Source of the DNA: Basidiobolus meristosporus CBS 931.73
Lineage: Eukaryota; Basidiobolomycota; Basidiobolomycetes; Basidiobolales; Basidiobolaceae
Length of the DNA: 64,000 bases
Assembly: GCA_002104905.1 (NCBI GenBank)
Contig: MCFE01000135.1
Coordinates: 62,001-126,000 of the forward strand
Reading direction: 5' to 3'
The notes beneath the pieces were generated by a model that had not been told where the DNA came from, made no database searches, and saw nothing but the letters and a program-made list of their open reading frames with translations. Shown in pieces: positions 35,601-46,434 of this stretch. The stretch's first letter is position 1. Each line of letters starts with the position of its first letter. A program made the position numbers and the translations under genes.

Positions 35601-37154
35601 AAGAACACCGACCTATTACCCGTCCTCCAGGCGGCAATCATCAAATCCAAAGACAAGTCCCACGGTGTAGAGTATTTCAAGTACTGCACCTTCTTGTTCC
35701 AGGAGGTGTCGTTAGAAACCGACGAGGACTTCCTCACCGATCTATTGGACTTTTTCAAATTCGACGTCCAGGGTTGGAACTTCGAAGATGACGCCTCCAT
35801 TGGAGACACAAGTCTGGAGATCCCGGAGCCGAAGCTCCCGGAGGAAGGATCTCAGCTCTTCTTCGAAGTGATCCACATCCAACCGGTCAAGATCAACTTC
35901 TCCTTCTCGCTAAGCGATCAATCTACCCCGCAAGAGGGCGTTCTTCGACCTTACAGCCCCTTCGACTACGTGAAGAACGTACTCACCATGACCATCGGCA
36001 ACATCAACGATGCCCCAATCCAGCTCAACGCTCTGGTAATGGAGAGCCTGATGGTGTCGTATCCAGATTTGGTTGACAGACTGTACACCTACTATTGGCA
36101 AGAGATCTTCTATCAGATCCATAATGTGATCGGATCGGCCGATTTCCTGGGCAATCCTGTCGGGCTGTTCAACACCGTGAGCTCGGGGGTTGTGGATTTC
36201 TTCTATGAGCCATACCAGGGCCTTGTGTTGAGCGACCGCCCCCAGGACCTGGGAATTGGGTTGGCCAAGGGAACGGCGAGTTTCTTGTCCAAAACAGTGT
36301 ACGGTCTCTCGGACAGCTTCTCCAAATTCACCGGCAGTTTGGGTAAGGGCCTGAGCGCTGCAACGCTGGACAAAGCGTTCCAAGAGAGGCGCCGGATTTC
36401 GCGTACTCGAAACAAGCCTAGACATGCCTTGCAAGGAGTGACTCAGGGGGCGAATTCTCTAGCCTCGGGCTTGGCAAGTGGTATCTCCGGGTTTGTTGTA
36501 AGTAGCATGATTTTCATTCTGTGCATCCGCCCCAGCTAACAAGCTCGTGCTTTTAAGACCCAGCCTATGGCCGGCGCCGAGAAAGAAGGATTCGGAGGAT
36601 TCATCAAAGGATTCGGCAAAGGGTTGGTGGGGGTTGTCACCAAGCCAGTGGTGGGCATCTTCGATGCCGCCTCAAATGTGACCGAAGGGATTCGAAACAC
36701 CACAGCAATGCTGGGGGACAACAACGCCACCTTGGACCGTGTCCGGCTACCTCGATTTATCGATATTGATGGGATCATCAGAAACTTCAGTGCGTATGAA
36801 GCCCGAGGTCAGTACTGGCTGAAAGAGGTGGACGATGGAGCCTTTGCCCGGGAGACCTATGCTGCGCATCTTGTGCTGCGTGGGGAGGAGACCGTGGCCT
36901 TGATCAGTTATTCCAGGGTAATGAGCATCCGAATCCAGGGGGGCCGTCGTCTGTTGACCGAATGGGAGGTATCCTTCGATAAGCTCCACACACCCATCAT
37001 CGAGAACACCGGTATCACGCTGGTCTTGGATCAAGGGTATGGTGTGCCTGGCCCCTTCATTCCGATTCCCGACAAGGCCTCCCGGGAGTGGTTCTACCAG
37101 CGCCTCGAGGCCGCATTGAAATATTTCGAAGCCGAAAAAAGGCAGCTAGAGTAA
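26667..37154 (+). CDS. VPS13: VPS13 family bridge-like lipid transfer protein
   Basis: Moves bulk phospholipid between membranes at contact sites (ER, endosome/vacuole, mitochondria, prospore membrane). The start ATG at 26667 opens the chorein domain ([18 protein letters not shown], spliced to [11 protein letters not shown]). About 20 exons follow; the first 17 are short (to about 29920), then two long ones (about 29990-31665 and 31722-36497) and a last one (about 36558-37154), for roughly 3,100 residues. The later part has the adaptor-binding (VAB) region near 33.5-35.3 kb ([14 protein letters not shown] and repeats of that type). The C-terminus has the ATG2_C-like and PH-like regions ([27 protein letters not shown]). 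Introns are about 50-70 bp. Exon joins that I checked keep frame (26763/26839, 26916/27015, 27230/27292, 27413/27477, 27581/27639); a few middle ones are approximate. Convergent with the acyl-CoA synthetase 96 bp downstream. Confidence 0.95.
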
Positions 37155-37177
37155 CAAGAACTATGCAATAATAAGCG

Positions 37178-37183
37178 AATAAA
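37178..37183 (+). terminator. Polyadenylation signal of VPS13
   Basis: AATAAA 24 bp after the VPS13 stop codon, in the 96-bp gap between two convergent genes. Confidence 0.5.
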
Positions 37184-37250
37184 TACAGCAGTTGGAATGG
37201 TTTATTGGTTTCTGTACATATGATGCTAGGGATGGCTTGTTACAACAGAA

Positions 37251-39281
37251 TTAATACAGTGCCTCAATTTTCTCCTTGTAACGATCGACGATCTCTCTCC
37301 GCTTCAGCTTCTGTGCGGCAGTGAGGAGACCGTTATCACTGGTCCAATCCTCATCACTGATGAATACGTCGTGTAACATCTCCGCGGATACGAATTTGTT
37401 CTTCTTCGCAATACTGTTCATATCCTGCAATATCGCCTTCCTAACCTGGTCGGAATCGGCCAGCTCTTTACGGCCCATCGACCCAGCTTCGGTAACGCCC
37501 TGCTGCTGGGCAAGGTCTCTCAGCTTGCTCTCCGAACAGACAATGATGGCGACCGGTCTGTTCTTGTATGAATCCGCATACACACACACCTGATCGGCAT
37601 AATAGGAAGTTTTATAAAGGGACTCCAGCTTCTCAAGAGCAATATATTCGCCGTTGGATAGCTTGACCAGATTCTTCTTACGGTCGATAATGCCCAACGT
37701 TCCATCTGGAAGCCATTGACCGATATCTCCAGTCATTAGCCAGCCATCCTCCGTAATCACCTCCTTGGTAAGCTCTGTGTTCTTGAAGTAGCCTTTCATG
37801 ATGGCAGGCCCACGGACCCATACCTCGCCCTGTGGTGGGTCGTTAGTGGACCGGTAGTTGGTCTCCTCCACGTCGACCAGCTTGATCTCGCAGCATGGAA
37901 CAGGAGGGCCGTTTGACTGGCTGGTTTTGACATCAGGGTTCATGAAGGTGGCCATTGCCGTTGCTTCGGTCATGCCATAGCCTTGAATGATCGGGCAGAT
38001 ACATGTGGTCAGGAACTCCGAGGTTGCAGGAGCAATGGGCGCGCCTCCGGATAGAGCGAAGCGCAGACGTCCCCCGGTAGCTTCCTTGATTTTGTTGAAA
38101 ACGATCGTATCCAGGATGCTGGTTGGGATACCGTAAGAATTCAAGAAGGACTTGTTGCGAAGAGCAAGATCGAATAAGATTTGAGTGATTCTCCCCGACC
38201 CCTCCACCTGAGACATGACCCCCTTGCGGATGGTCTCCCAGACCGCCGGTACTCCGCACATCACAGTCGGTCTTAGCTCTCTAAGATCTCCTTTGCACTG
38301 GCGTACCGAGGTATCGGTCAGCGTGCGAGGGCTGGCATATCCCATGGGGATGCCGAGGAACATGGCATAGTTCTCCACAAGAAATTCCAAGATGTGGGCC
38401 AATGGCAGATAGGTGATGAGCACATCCGTGTCTGGATCCAAAAAGGGTCGGATGAATTTGTCGATCCCAGCAATCCCCGCAACTACGTTGGCATGGCTAA
38501 GCATGACGCCCTTGGGGTTCCCGGTGCTACCAGAGGTGTACATGATACAAGCCAAATCCTCTGGAGAGGGTAGGCTGGCTTCCACCAGATTTTCAGCTCC
38601 CAATGCCCTTACTTCCTCGTATGTATGCACACTTAGCTGAGGGTTGGAGCTTAGCGAATCAATTACTGCGTTCTTAGCCTTGTCCATGTATATGACATGC
38701 TTCAACGATGGGACATCCGCCATGATCTCTACAATTACTTTTAGCAGCTCGGCAGTGGTAAAGACAACTGAGATTTCGCCTTCATTCAATGCGTGCTTGA
38801 GCCCGTCTGCCCCCAGGGTTTCGTAGGCGGTAACAATGGTCAAACTTTGGGAAAAGCAAGCTTGGGACATCATAATCCATTCGGGGGATGTCCTGGAGAA
38901 GATGGTCAATTTATCGCCATTGTTGAGGCCGAGCTTCAGCAGACCACAGCCGATTTCTCGAGATATACGAGTCACGTCAGCGTAAGTATACCATTGATAG
39001 GGCCCCAGTTTGAAATACTTCCAGGTTTTCGTTTCCTTCCTTTCTTGTCCACCGATAACCTTGGTAATCACCTTTTCTTCCTCAATGATATCTTCGACGG
39101 CACGGTAACCCAGAGCATTCCGGTTAGCCCTGTTCTTTACGAGATATGGGAGAAGGTCCCCGAGGGTTTTGATATCTGGGTGGGGGTGGGTGGTGAATTC
39201 ATCGGGCGAGAGAATATTACGACGAATACGGGTAGCGTTAGCTGGTTTCTCGGGTCCAACTTCAACGGAAAATTGGTTCAT
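37251..39281 (-). CDS. Long-chain fatty-acid-CoA ligase (acyl-CoA synthetase)
   Basis: Activates long-chain fatty acids to acyl-CoA with ATP, for lipid synthesis or beta-oxidation. A single uninterrupted exon of 676 residues, the usual length of the FAA/ACSL family. The AMP-binding P-loop is YTSGSTGNPKGVMLSH (about residues 248-263). The ATP/AMP-binding motif is GYGMTEATAM (about 445). The fatty-acyl signature region runs from LMTGDIGQWLPDGTLGIIDR to KNLVKLSNGEYIALEKLES. No signal peptide and no SKL-type peroxisomal C-terminus (ends EALY), so ER or lipid-droplet location is likely. The Met at 39281 is the only candidate before the conserved YKxFK-like N-terminal region. An intronless gene of this size contrasts with its intron-rich neighbour. 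Confidence 0.95.
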   Translation of the reverse strand: MNQFSVEVGPEKPANATRIRRNILSPDEFTTHPHPDIKTLGDLLPYLVKNRANRNALGYRAVEDIIEEEKVITKVIGGQERKETKTWKYFKLGPYQWYTYADVTRISREIGCGLLKLGLNNGDKLTIFSRTSPEWIMMSQACFSQSLTIVTAYETLGADGLKHALNEGEISVVFTTAELLKVIVEIMADVPSLKHVIYMDKAKNAVIDSLSSNPQLSVHTYEEVRALGAENLVEASLPSPEDLACIMYTSGSTGNPKGVMLSHANVVAGIAGIDKFIRPFLDPDTDVLITYLPLAHILEFLVENYAMFLGIPMGYASPRTLTDTSVRQCKGDLRELRPTVMCGVPAVWETIRKGVMSQVEGSGRITQILFDLALRNKSFLNSYGIPTSILDTIVFNKIKEATGGRLRFALSGGAPIAPATSEFLTTCICPIIQGYGMTEATAMATFMNPDVKTSQSNGPPVPCCEIKLVDVEETNYRSTNDPPQGEVWVRGPAIMKGYFKNTELTKEVITEDGWLMTGDIGQWLPDGTLGIIDRKKNLVKLSNGEYIALEKLESLYKTSYYADQVCVYADSYKNRPVAIIVCSESKLRDLAQQQGVTEAGSMGRKELADSDQVRKAILQDMNSIAKKNKFVSAEMLHDVFISDEDWTSDNGLLTAAQKLKRREIVDRYKEKIEALY

Positions 39282-39940
39282 CCTTGCAATATTTAAGGCC
39301 AGCGATAATTAGGAGAAATGGAGAAGTGGATAGAGAATACGCTGAAGTCGATGCTCTACCAGGATTTATAAAGGAATCATGTTCGGGAGATGTTCGGGAC
39401 TGGTCTATCGAATACCTAGATTGGAGTGAGAAGTCGGTGACGTAGAGAACACAAGACGGGATAACAATTAGTCTAGGTTTGCTTGTAGCCCTAACTCTCG
39501 CCGGATTTTTCCCAAATTCAAGCAAAACAGGTTAAATTAATGGAATCAGTTAGATTAAGCTAGTTATGGGCTAATAAATAGAGGGGTGCCATTTATTGGA
39601 CAACAACATGATTAGCGAGAGCGTAGGGATCGGATCAGCCACCATTTCTATAATTAGAAGAGCTGGTTAATGTTGATATTTACCACACTTGGACTGGCAA
39701 CATGGAGTATCAGTGGAATTGACTGACATTAACTAAACCGAACTTCAAATCGAAACAAGAATGTCAAACGATAGTTGTATTACACAAGTGATGGTCTAAA
39801 TCTATGGGAGTCGCCGATCGCGACAGTAAAGTGAGGGTTTTGAAACAGCTGGCAACATTGAAACTGCTTCACAATACATCACTTCATATGGTAGCGATGG
39901 GTATTTAAGCGAGCCATGTTTATCCTTCGTTAGCCATAAG
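39282..39940. other. Divergent intergenic region
   Basis: 658 bp between the acyl-CoA synthetase start and the repeat-protein start. A TATTTAAG at about 39902-39909 lies 32 bp before the repeat-protein ATG and could be its TATA box. Nothing else recognised. Confidence 0.4.
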
Positions 39941-42588
39941 ATGATTGTCAGTAAACTTCTTACCGGGGGCCTGGTTTTGGCCTTGGCTACACACGCTAAT
40001 GCTGGAATATATCTTAATATTTTGGGTTCAAGCCCGAATTATGCCACACAGCCGGCAAATGCGATGAAGCCCCGAAGGAGCTATTTCAACCCTATTTCAG
40101 GACTGCTCAAGGGTCTGACAAAAGTAGTGGATCCTAGATCGTATTTCACAAAGTCCCTAAAAAAGGCAGAAAAGACTGTAGGATCTTATGAGAGAATACT
40201 ACAAGGTCCCACTTACTCGAATGATGGAAGCTATGGGTCGAAACCAAGCAAAAAAGCACCACGGCCAAAGGCAAAAGCTCAATTGAGGGGTCGATACGAT
40301 GGGAGCCCTAAGTCAAAGATGATAAAACCGAAGGCACCCGAACACCCGACCAAGCATGATGGATATTCAAAACCCACCGAGTCATACATGCCCAATATCC
40401 AAACTACTCAAAAAAGTAAAGAAACAGTCATACGTGAAGCAAAGTCCCCATACAATGGTTCAAGCAATACGAATCCCACACCAAAGGCAAAGGGACCGTA
40501 CGGTGGAAAACCCAAGGCACCCGGACACCCAACCAAGCACGATGGACATTCAAAGCCACTAAGCCAAAGTCCACTTATAATGGCCCAAGCTATCCTAAAC
40601 CTACGCCAAAGAAAGAGTCAAAAGGAAAGGGTCCATATGGTGGAAAGCCCAAGCCAAAGAAGCTGACGAAACCCAAGGCACCCGGACACCCAACCAAGCA
40701 CGATGGACATTCGAAGTCCACTGAGCCAAAGTCCGCTTATAATGGTCCAAGCTATCCTAAACCCACCCCAAAGAAAGAGTCAAAAGGAAAGGGTCCATAT
40801 GGTGGAAAACCTAAGCCGAAGAAGATGACAAAACCCAAGGCACCCGGACACCCAACCAAATATGACGGATATTCGAAGCCCACTGAGCCAAAGGCCCCTA
40901 ATAATGGTCCAAGCTATCCTAAACCCACCCCAAAGAAAGAGTCAAAAGGAAAGGGTCCATATGGTGGAAAGCCCAAGCCGAAGAAGCTGACGAAACCCAA
41001 GGCACCCGGACATCCAACCAAGCACGATGGATATTCGAAGCCCGCAGAGTCAAAATCCCCTTACAATGGTCCAAGTTTCCCGACACCTGCACCAAAGAAG
41101 AAGGCACCCTCAAAGAGCCCATATGGTGGGAAACAGAAGGTACCCACACTCCACAAAAAAACACCCGGACACCCAACCAAGCACGATGGGCATTCAAAGC
41201 CCACTAAGCCAAAGTCCCCCTACAATGGCCCAAGCTACCCTAAACCCACGCCAAAGAAAGAGTCAAAAGGAAAGGGTCCATATGGTGGAAACCCTAAGCC
41301 GAAGAAGATGACAAAACCCAAGGCACCCGGACATCCAATCAAGCACGATGGACATTCGAAGCCCGCTGAGCCAAAGTCCCCTTATAGCGGTCCAAGCTAT
41401 CCGAAACCCACACCAAAGAGAGCACCAAAGACAAAAGGACCATATGGCGGAAAGCCCAAGCCCAAGAAGCTGACAAAACCTAAGGCACCCGGACACCCGA
41501 CCAAACATGACGGATATTCGAAGCCCACTGAGCCAAAGTCCCCTAATAATGGTCCAAGCTATCCTAAACCCACCCCAAAGAAAGAGTCAAAAGGAAACCC
41601 CAAGCCAAAGAAGACAACGAAACCCAAGACACCCACACACCATAAAGACACCCCCGGACACTCCACCAAGCACGATGGATATGCAAAACCTACTGAGTCG
41701 AAGGCTCCATACAGTGGCCCAAGTTATCCAAAGCCCACACCAAAGAAAATAACCAAGGTAAAGGCACCATCAGGAGGTCCATATGGTAGAAAACCTAAGC
41801 CGAGGAAGGCGACGGAACACCCAACCAAACACTATGGACACTCGGAACCCGCTAAGCCAAAATCTCCGTACAATGGCTCAAGCGAACCAAAGCCTACACC
41901 GAAGGCTGATGCTCCTTCGAAGAGTTCGTACGGCAGAAAACCTAAACCAAAGAAAGTGACGGAACCGAAGGCACCAAAGGTAAAGAACCCACCCAAGAAG
42001 ATACCAAAGACAAAAGCACCATCGACGCGACCATATGGTGGAAAACCTAAACCAAAGAGCGTAATGGGGTATAAGGCACCCACATCGCACAAGCCCACGA
42101 ATAAGCCCACGAAAACCGCCAAATCACAACCCCCTTACAAGCCTAAACCAAAGAGACCATCAAGGAAACCATATGGTAAAAAGCCAAGCCCAAAGAAAGC
42201 AACACCCAAAAAGCCCAATTCCCACACGGGAACTTCCAAACACGCGAGTAAACATGTCGAGTCAAAATCACCTTATGAATCCACGCCAACTCGAACCCCC
42301 AAACAGCAAGTAGCGCCCAACCCTTCCATGGAAACTTCAAAGGGCGTAAGGAAACCTCTTGCATTGGCAGTAGATCAAGTTGCAGATCAGATATCTAACC
42401 ACAAAGGGTCGCTGACTCCTGAGGAGCAAGATCTGATTGCGAACAAAATACTTGAACTGTCATTCCAAAATCAGGGAGGCGACTCTGATTTCATCGACTA
42501 CAAGCATATTTCCAGGAATTTGGAGAGTATCAAGGATGCCAAGATCCGGAGGTTGATCCAGGAAATAGTGGACAAGAAGTTGCAATAG
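39941..42588 (+). pseudogene. Secreted Lys/Pro/Tyr-rich tandem-repeat protein, split by a one-base frameshift
   Basis: One gene read as two frames: 39941 to about 40557, then on to 42588 in the next frame. Repeats align across the break. Adding back one base in the C-run at 40556-40557 (CC where sister repeats have CCC) gives an 882-residue protein. It has a cleavable signal peptide (KLLTGGLVLALATHANA), a non-repetitive N-terminal part, about ten units of about 54 residues, and a predicted-helical C-terminal domain of about 80 residues (ALAVDQVADQISNH ... IQEIVDKKLQ). Each unit runs HPTKHDGYSKP, then SPYNGPSYPKPTPKK, then GPYGGKPKPKK. DNA units are nearly identical (162-bp period). I know no family. 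Composition suggests an extracellular structural or adhesive protein; that is inference. The frameshift may be real or a sequencing error in repeats. Confidence 0.75.
40310..41820 (+). repeat. Minisatellite of ~162-bp coding units
   Basis: About ten tandem units encode the KPY-rich repeats. Core blocks recur almost unchanged, for example CCAAAGAAAGAGTCAAAAGG at about 40600, 40769, 40929, 41251 and 41574. Units near 41.1, 41.6 and 41.8 kb vary in length. High identity indicates recent expansion or gene conversion. Confidence 0.85.
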
Positions 42589-42612
42589 ATTTGTTGGCTT
42601 CAAAAACCAATT

Positions 42613-42618
42613 AATAAA
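42613..42618 (+). terminator. Polyadenylation signal of the repeat-protein gene
   Basis: AATAAA 25 bp after the stop codon of the repeat protein, before the convergent small secreted gene. Confidence 0.45.
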
Positions 42619-42711
42619 CTAGACGCCAAGGCTTTTATTAGAACACAGGAGATGTACAAAGCGTAAACATAATAATACACGGGAATTAATTATTATTAAT
42701 GCGTAGTGGGA

Positions 42712-42954
42712 TTAAAGGGACTCTTCGGAGTCGATCTCGCTCTCGAGGAAAACTCGAGCATTGTTCTCTTGCTTTGCGTAGTGATAGACGTATTCGAAAG
42801 TGAGGTTCGGCAAATCGATCGCCGGTAATGTGCCCTTAGCTTCGGGGAGTGATCCGGGTTGGTAGAAGTCGGCTGAATGGGAGGAAAATACTGGAGCGCT
42901 CTTCACAAAGCTACCGGCAAGCGCAACTGTTACGAGAAGTGAAAGCACGCGCAT
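42712..42954 (-). CDS. Small secreted protein, 80 residues
   Basis: Unrecognised. I chose the Met at 42954 because it opens a signal peptide (MRVLSLLVTVALAGSFVKSA, then PVF), and a TATATATA (42987-42994) lies about 33 bp upstream; an in-frame Met at 43014 would place that TATA box inside the coding region. The mature part is about 60 residues, has no cysteines, and is acidic at its end (ESEIDSEESL), with LPNLTFEYVYHYAKQ in the middle. It converges with the secreted repeat protein 123 bp away. A small secreted product is likely; its role is unknown. Confidence 0.6.
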   Translation of the reverse strand: MRVLSLLVTVALAGSFVKSAPVFSSHSADFYQPGSLPEAKGTLPAIDLPNLTFEYVYHYAKQENNARVFLESEIDSEESL

Positions 42955-42986
42955 TTTCTTCGGGGAAACCAGAGGGTGCACCACGG

Positions 42987-42994
42987 TATATATA
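42987..42994 (-). promoter_or_regulatory. TATA box of the 80-residue secreted protein
   Basis: TATATATA about 33 bp before the chosen ATG (42954). It helps decide the start codon. Confidence 0.5.
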
Positions 42995-44250
42995 GCCGTA
43001 GCCACCACCATCATTGGCTGCTAAGATGGCCAATAAATCACCACCAATAACGCCCATGATTACTTGACCCAATATCACCACAACGTCACATATCAAGCCG
43101 GAGGTCGCGTTATCATCAAAAATGGAACTGCCGATGCTGAAAATCAGTAATTTTACGCCATGATGATTGTGAAAGCAATCTATTTGGCTTAGTTTGGCCA
43201 TGTAATAATGATACACGCAAACTCCGAGGACCTACGATTTAAGCTTATAATTAAAACGCCAACCTGATCAGGTTTGAGCCTTCAAAAGTGACAGAGCTGG
43301 GTGAATGTATTTTTAGCCAACACATACTCAAGTTACACACTACAGTTGGCCTTTTTTGAGAAAATTATCAGGTTTGCTGATTTGGGGACTCTGAAACGGA
43401 TTTAGCAGATGACGTGGTCTTCATTGAAACGTAGGCAATATATAAGGTGGTCGACTACGAGCATGCACTGCTTCATGTCTTCTACACCTCCCAGCCCGCT
43501 AGCTCGCTCTGGTAAGAAAAACTAGAAGAGTCTATTGTCGAATCCATGAAACCTTGGGTTGGCCTGTTTCACACAAAACCACTGCCAAGACTTGGCAGTT
43601 AAAGCTAAAACAAAAATAGTCATTATATTAAACAACCTACATTAGTCATGAAATGTGATACTCATCGTCATTGATAAACACGTTCCACATGGTAAATATG
43701 GTAAAGCAGAATCAGCCCATATCAAGCCGATCATTAGTCGATTACATACCGGAAGAGTCGAATCCGAATCATTGAGATAATCAGGAATGGTTTGATATCG
43801 TTCAGATGGTGATTATCAGATCCAATTTATCTCGAGTCCATTTTAGGAAGTTATCGAGGGGGCTAGGAAAGCTCTCGACCATAGCGAATCTTTCGACGAT
43901 TTTCTGGAACATCGAGTGTGACCGAATAACCGAAGATACATGGAGCCACATGGACACTCTGGATTACTTGGTTGTGGTGAATGGGGGCGATATTTGGATA
44001 TCTTTTCCATGTATAGGGAGACCCGGAGTTTTAATCAAGATATATACAGTCACGCTTCAGGCAAGCGGATAGATATTTAAGGTTAGGATTAATATTTACC
44101 CTTCGGAGAACATGGGCGGTTACATGAGTTGTTTCATTATGTAATTTCAATGTCTATTGGTAGATTTGATGGGATTGTACAGTAAATAATATGGCATCAG
44201 AGCATCGTGTTTGAGTCGACTATACAAAGGAATTCAACAGGTCAAGATAT
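42995..44250. other. Intergenic, no supported gene
   Basis: About 1.25 kb. It is AT-rich with no conserved ORF. An 88-codon ORF at 43806-44072 has no domain or compositional support. Confidence 0.5.
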
Positions 44251-45604
44251 CTACAGAGGAACAGCAGTTTTTGATACTTCAACAATATGTGACAAGGGTG
44301 TAAACAGGGATAGGGAGTCACGTGCGGCGGGCACAAGAATGGCGTCCCGGGAAAGGAAGCATTCAGCGTCTTGCCATTTTTTCGTTACTGACTGGAAGTC
44401 GTCAGTGAACTTATGGACGGTGTTCAAGTAATTCCCACTGATCTTCAAATTTTGTGACTTCATCTCGGCAGTTTTTGCCTTGATCAAGTGGCTTTGTAGA
44501 TTTAATGCTCGGAAAGTGAGAATAGATTCAACCTTCATACTGCAAAATATGGACTCGGTTACTCAAAATACCCCTCTCCATGAATGTAGGTAGACAGCAC
44601 TTACAGTAAGCCGGCGATTCCCAAGTTGCCGAACGACACGTGCTTCTCAATTACATCCTCAATAAACACCCTGATCTTGCTGGCGAAGTCACAAACTACT
44701 TCCAGTTCTTCCTTATTGCGCTGATAAAAGATGCAATATCTTAGTAACATGACATGGCTCTCATCGACTGCTCGAAAGAGTATCGTACCTCAAGGTCGCA
44801 AAAGTGTAATATTTGGTGGAAGAGACTATGAGTAAGCATCGCAATTGCTCGCCCTTGATGATCGTCTCCTCTGGCAAATAGTTTCTCTGCTTCAAGCTTC
44901 ATTTGCGCGGCTTGTTGATGATGAGAAAGTGATTTGTTGCTTTGCTGAACCTCAGAAGACGCAGAAAGTTCATGCTTCATCGCAGTGGCCTCGGGTAGGC
45001 ACATTTTTCTATGGGACTTGGATGCAGGTTGTCGATCTTCAAAAGGCATAGGGCGTTTCTTCATATTGGTGCCAGTAGGAAGTTGGAGTTTCACAATGAG
45101 ACTCCTGTGTGGTTTGAGCTGCCTCAACTTTGGGAGTTTCAGCTTTACAACCAAGCTCTTTTTCAAAGGAGCTGGTGAAGATAGAGCTGATTTACTGACC
45201 GAGTTTATCACTCGTTTATCACCCGGATTCTTGTGTTTGACATTTCCCTTCTGGTACATGGGAACTGGTATCACGGCGTTATCTGCTATGGGGATATTCG
45301 AGGTGAACCCTCCAAAGTGTTGGGATATTCTAGAGGGTACGTTGCCTGCTTTGAATGTTAGCATGATGAGCCAGCAAAGGAGATGCCCTATCGCAATACC
45401 TTCGGTTTCGATATCCAAGTCGTCTACAACGATAGTATCCTCATCCTCCTCTTGCACCATAGGCTGCTCAACTGCGCACTTAACACTTTCACTCCTTTGC
45501 AATGGGATAGTGCCGATAGATATCTCTTCATCTGAAGAGTCAGTTGATTCTCCACTATCGCTACATGAGCTAACGTCGCTTTCGTCCTCCGAAGATAGAC
45601 TCAT
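44251..45604 (-). CDS. Hypothetical Ser/acidic-rich protein, three exons
   Basis: Three exons join exactly: 45604-44789, 44720-44605 and 44539-44251, giving 406 residues. Introns are 68 and 65 bp with consensus sites (GTACGA/CAG and GTAAGT/CAG). Residues 1-50 are acidic and Ser-rich (SLSSEDESDVSSCSDSGEST, SSDEE). Residues 110-200 are basic, with KKSLVVKLKLPKL and a second SLIVKLQLP copy. The C-terminal 200 residues look helical (AAQMKLEAEKLFARGDDHQG ... LFHQILHFCDLE). That half weakly recalls the C-terminal homology domain of AF4/FMR2 elongation-complex proteins, but only by layout. Probably nuclear. The start is uncertain: the ATG overlaps the stop of an upstream reading (TGA 45601-45603), so the upstream block may be part of the same gene. 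Confidence 0.6.
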
Positions 45605-46434
45605 CTTACGGCCATGATAAGGAATTTGTTTCCAGAGGTGACAGGCCTCTGGGTCCCTTTGCCACCGTACGTAGGGCGCGACTTGGCAACAGGGACCCCC
45701 TTTCCACCCTTCATGGCACGGGGTATAACATCACCCATGGGTGGTCTGACTGTTTTCCCACCAACACGTCCAGTCAGAGGACTCTCCAGACCCACGATAT
45801 CTTTAAAAGCAGTGTTGATGCCCGTCTGGTTGAGCTTGAAGCCATCAACGGGAGGAAGCCTATCGTCGATAGGAGACGGGATTCGAGAGAGTGCCTTTTG
45901 TCGGCGGAGATCTTACATTAATTCGCATTCCTTGTGGGAGATATATCAACTGATCAAGTACCTCAAGTTGCATCTTTACGACATCCAAATTAGGAGATAA
46001 TGGAAGCGAATCAGTATCTCGAGGAGTTGGATTGGGGTTTGAATCAGGACTACTGATCGACTCGGATGTGCTCCGTGGAGAGTCGTTCACATCCTCTGGA
46101 GTTGATTCACCACTTGAGTTGAAACAAGTGGAAGGCTTTGGCTTCTACGATATCATTGAGAACAAGGTTATGACAACGACCCAGGGAGTCATATACCAAA
46201 TAACCATTTAGATACCTTGTCTCTAGTCGGTTGATACCGACGGTCATAGCCTTTTTCATAAGGCCTGTATCCAGAGTTTCGAGAAGAATTCATGTACTTG
46301 CTTTCTTCGAAATAGTTGCGGAAGGGTTGCTTCTTATGGATAAAAGACCCATACTCCACAATATTTCCGGGAGCGAAGTAGCTAATGAAATCTCTGAGCT
46401 CGGAGATTCGAGAGTCTATTCCTTGTGAAGCCAT
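45601..46434 (-). CDS. Hypothetical protein or 5' exons of the gene above
   Basis: Exon 1 (46434-46216) reads ASQGIDSRISELRDFISYFA after its Met and ends at a GTATCT donor. Exon 2 (46144-45962) reads in phase with Pro/Ser-rich sequence (SESISSPDSNPNPTPRD) and ends at a GTACTT donor. A third block (to 45601) reads FKLNQTGINTAFKDIVG, then Gly/Lys/Pro-rich (GGKGVPVAKSRPTYGGKG). Its left boundary is not settled; a TTCAAG acceptor (about 45830) keeps phase. At the end GCC|GTAAGA is a good donor, so it may splice into the gene at 45604, for example to the CAG at about 45469, which also keeps phase. No family recognised. Confidence 0.45.

Noticed and set aside
40310-41820. Regular ~162-bp repeats considered as a CRISPR-like array
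   Set aside because: Repeats are coding, continuous and in frame, with no unique spacers; the genome is eukaryotic.
43806-44072. 88-codon plus-strand ORF
   Set aside because: No signal peptide, domain, repeat or codon bias; similar length ORFs arise by chance here.
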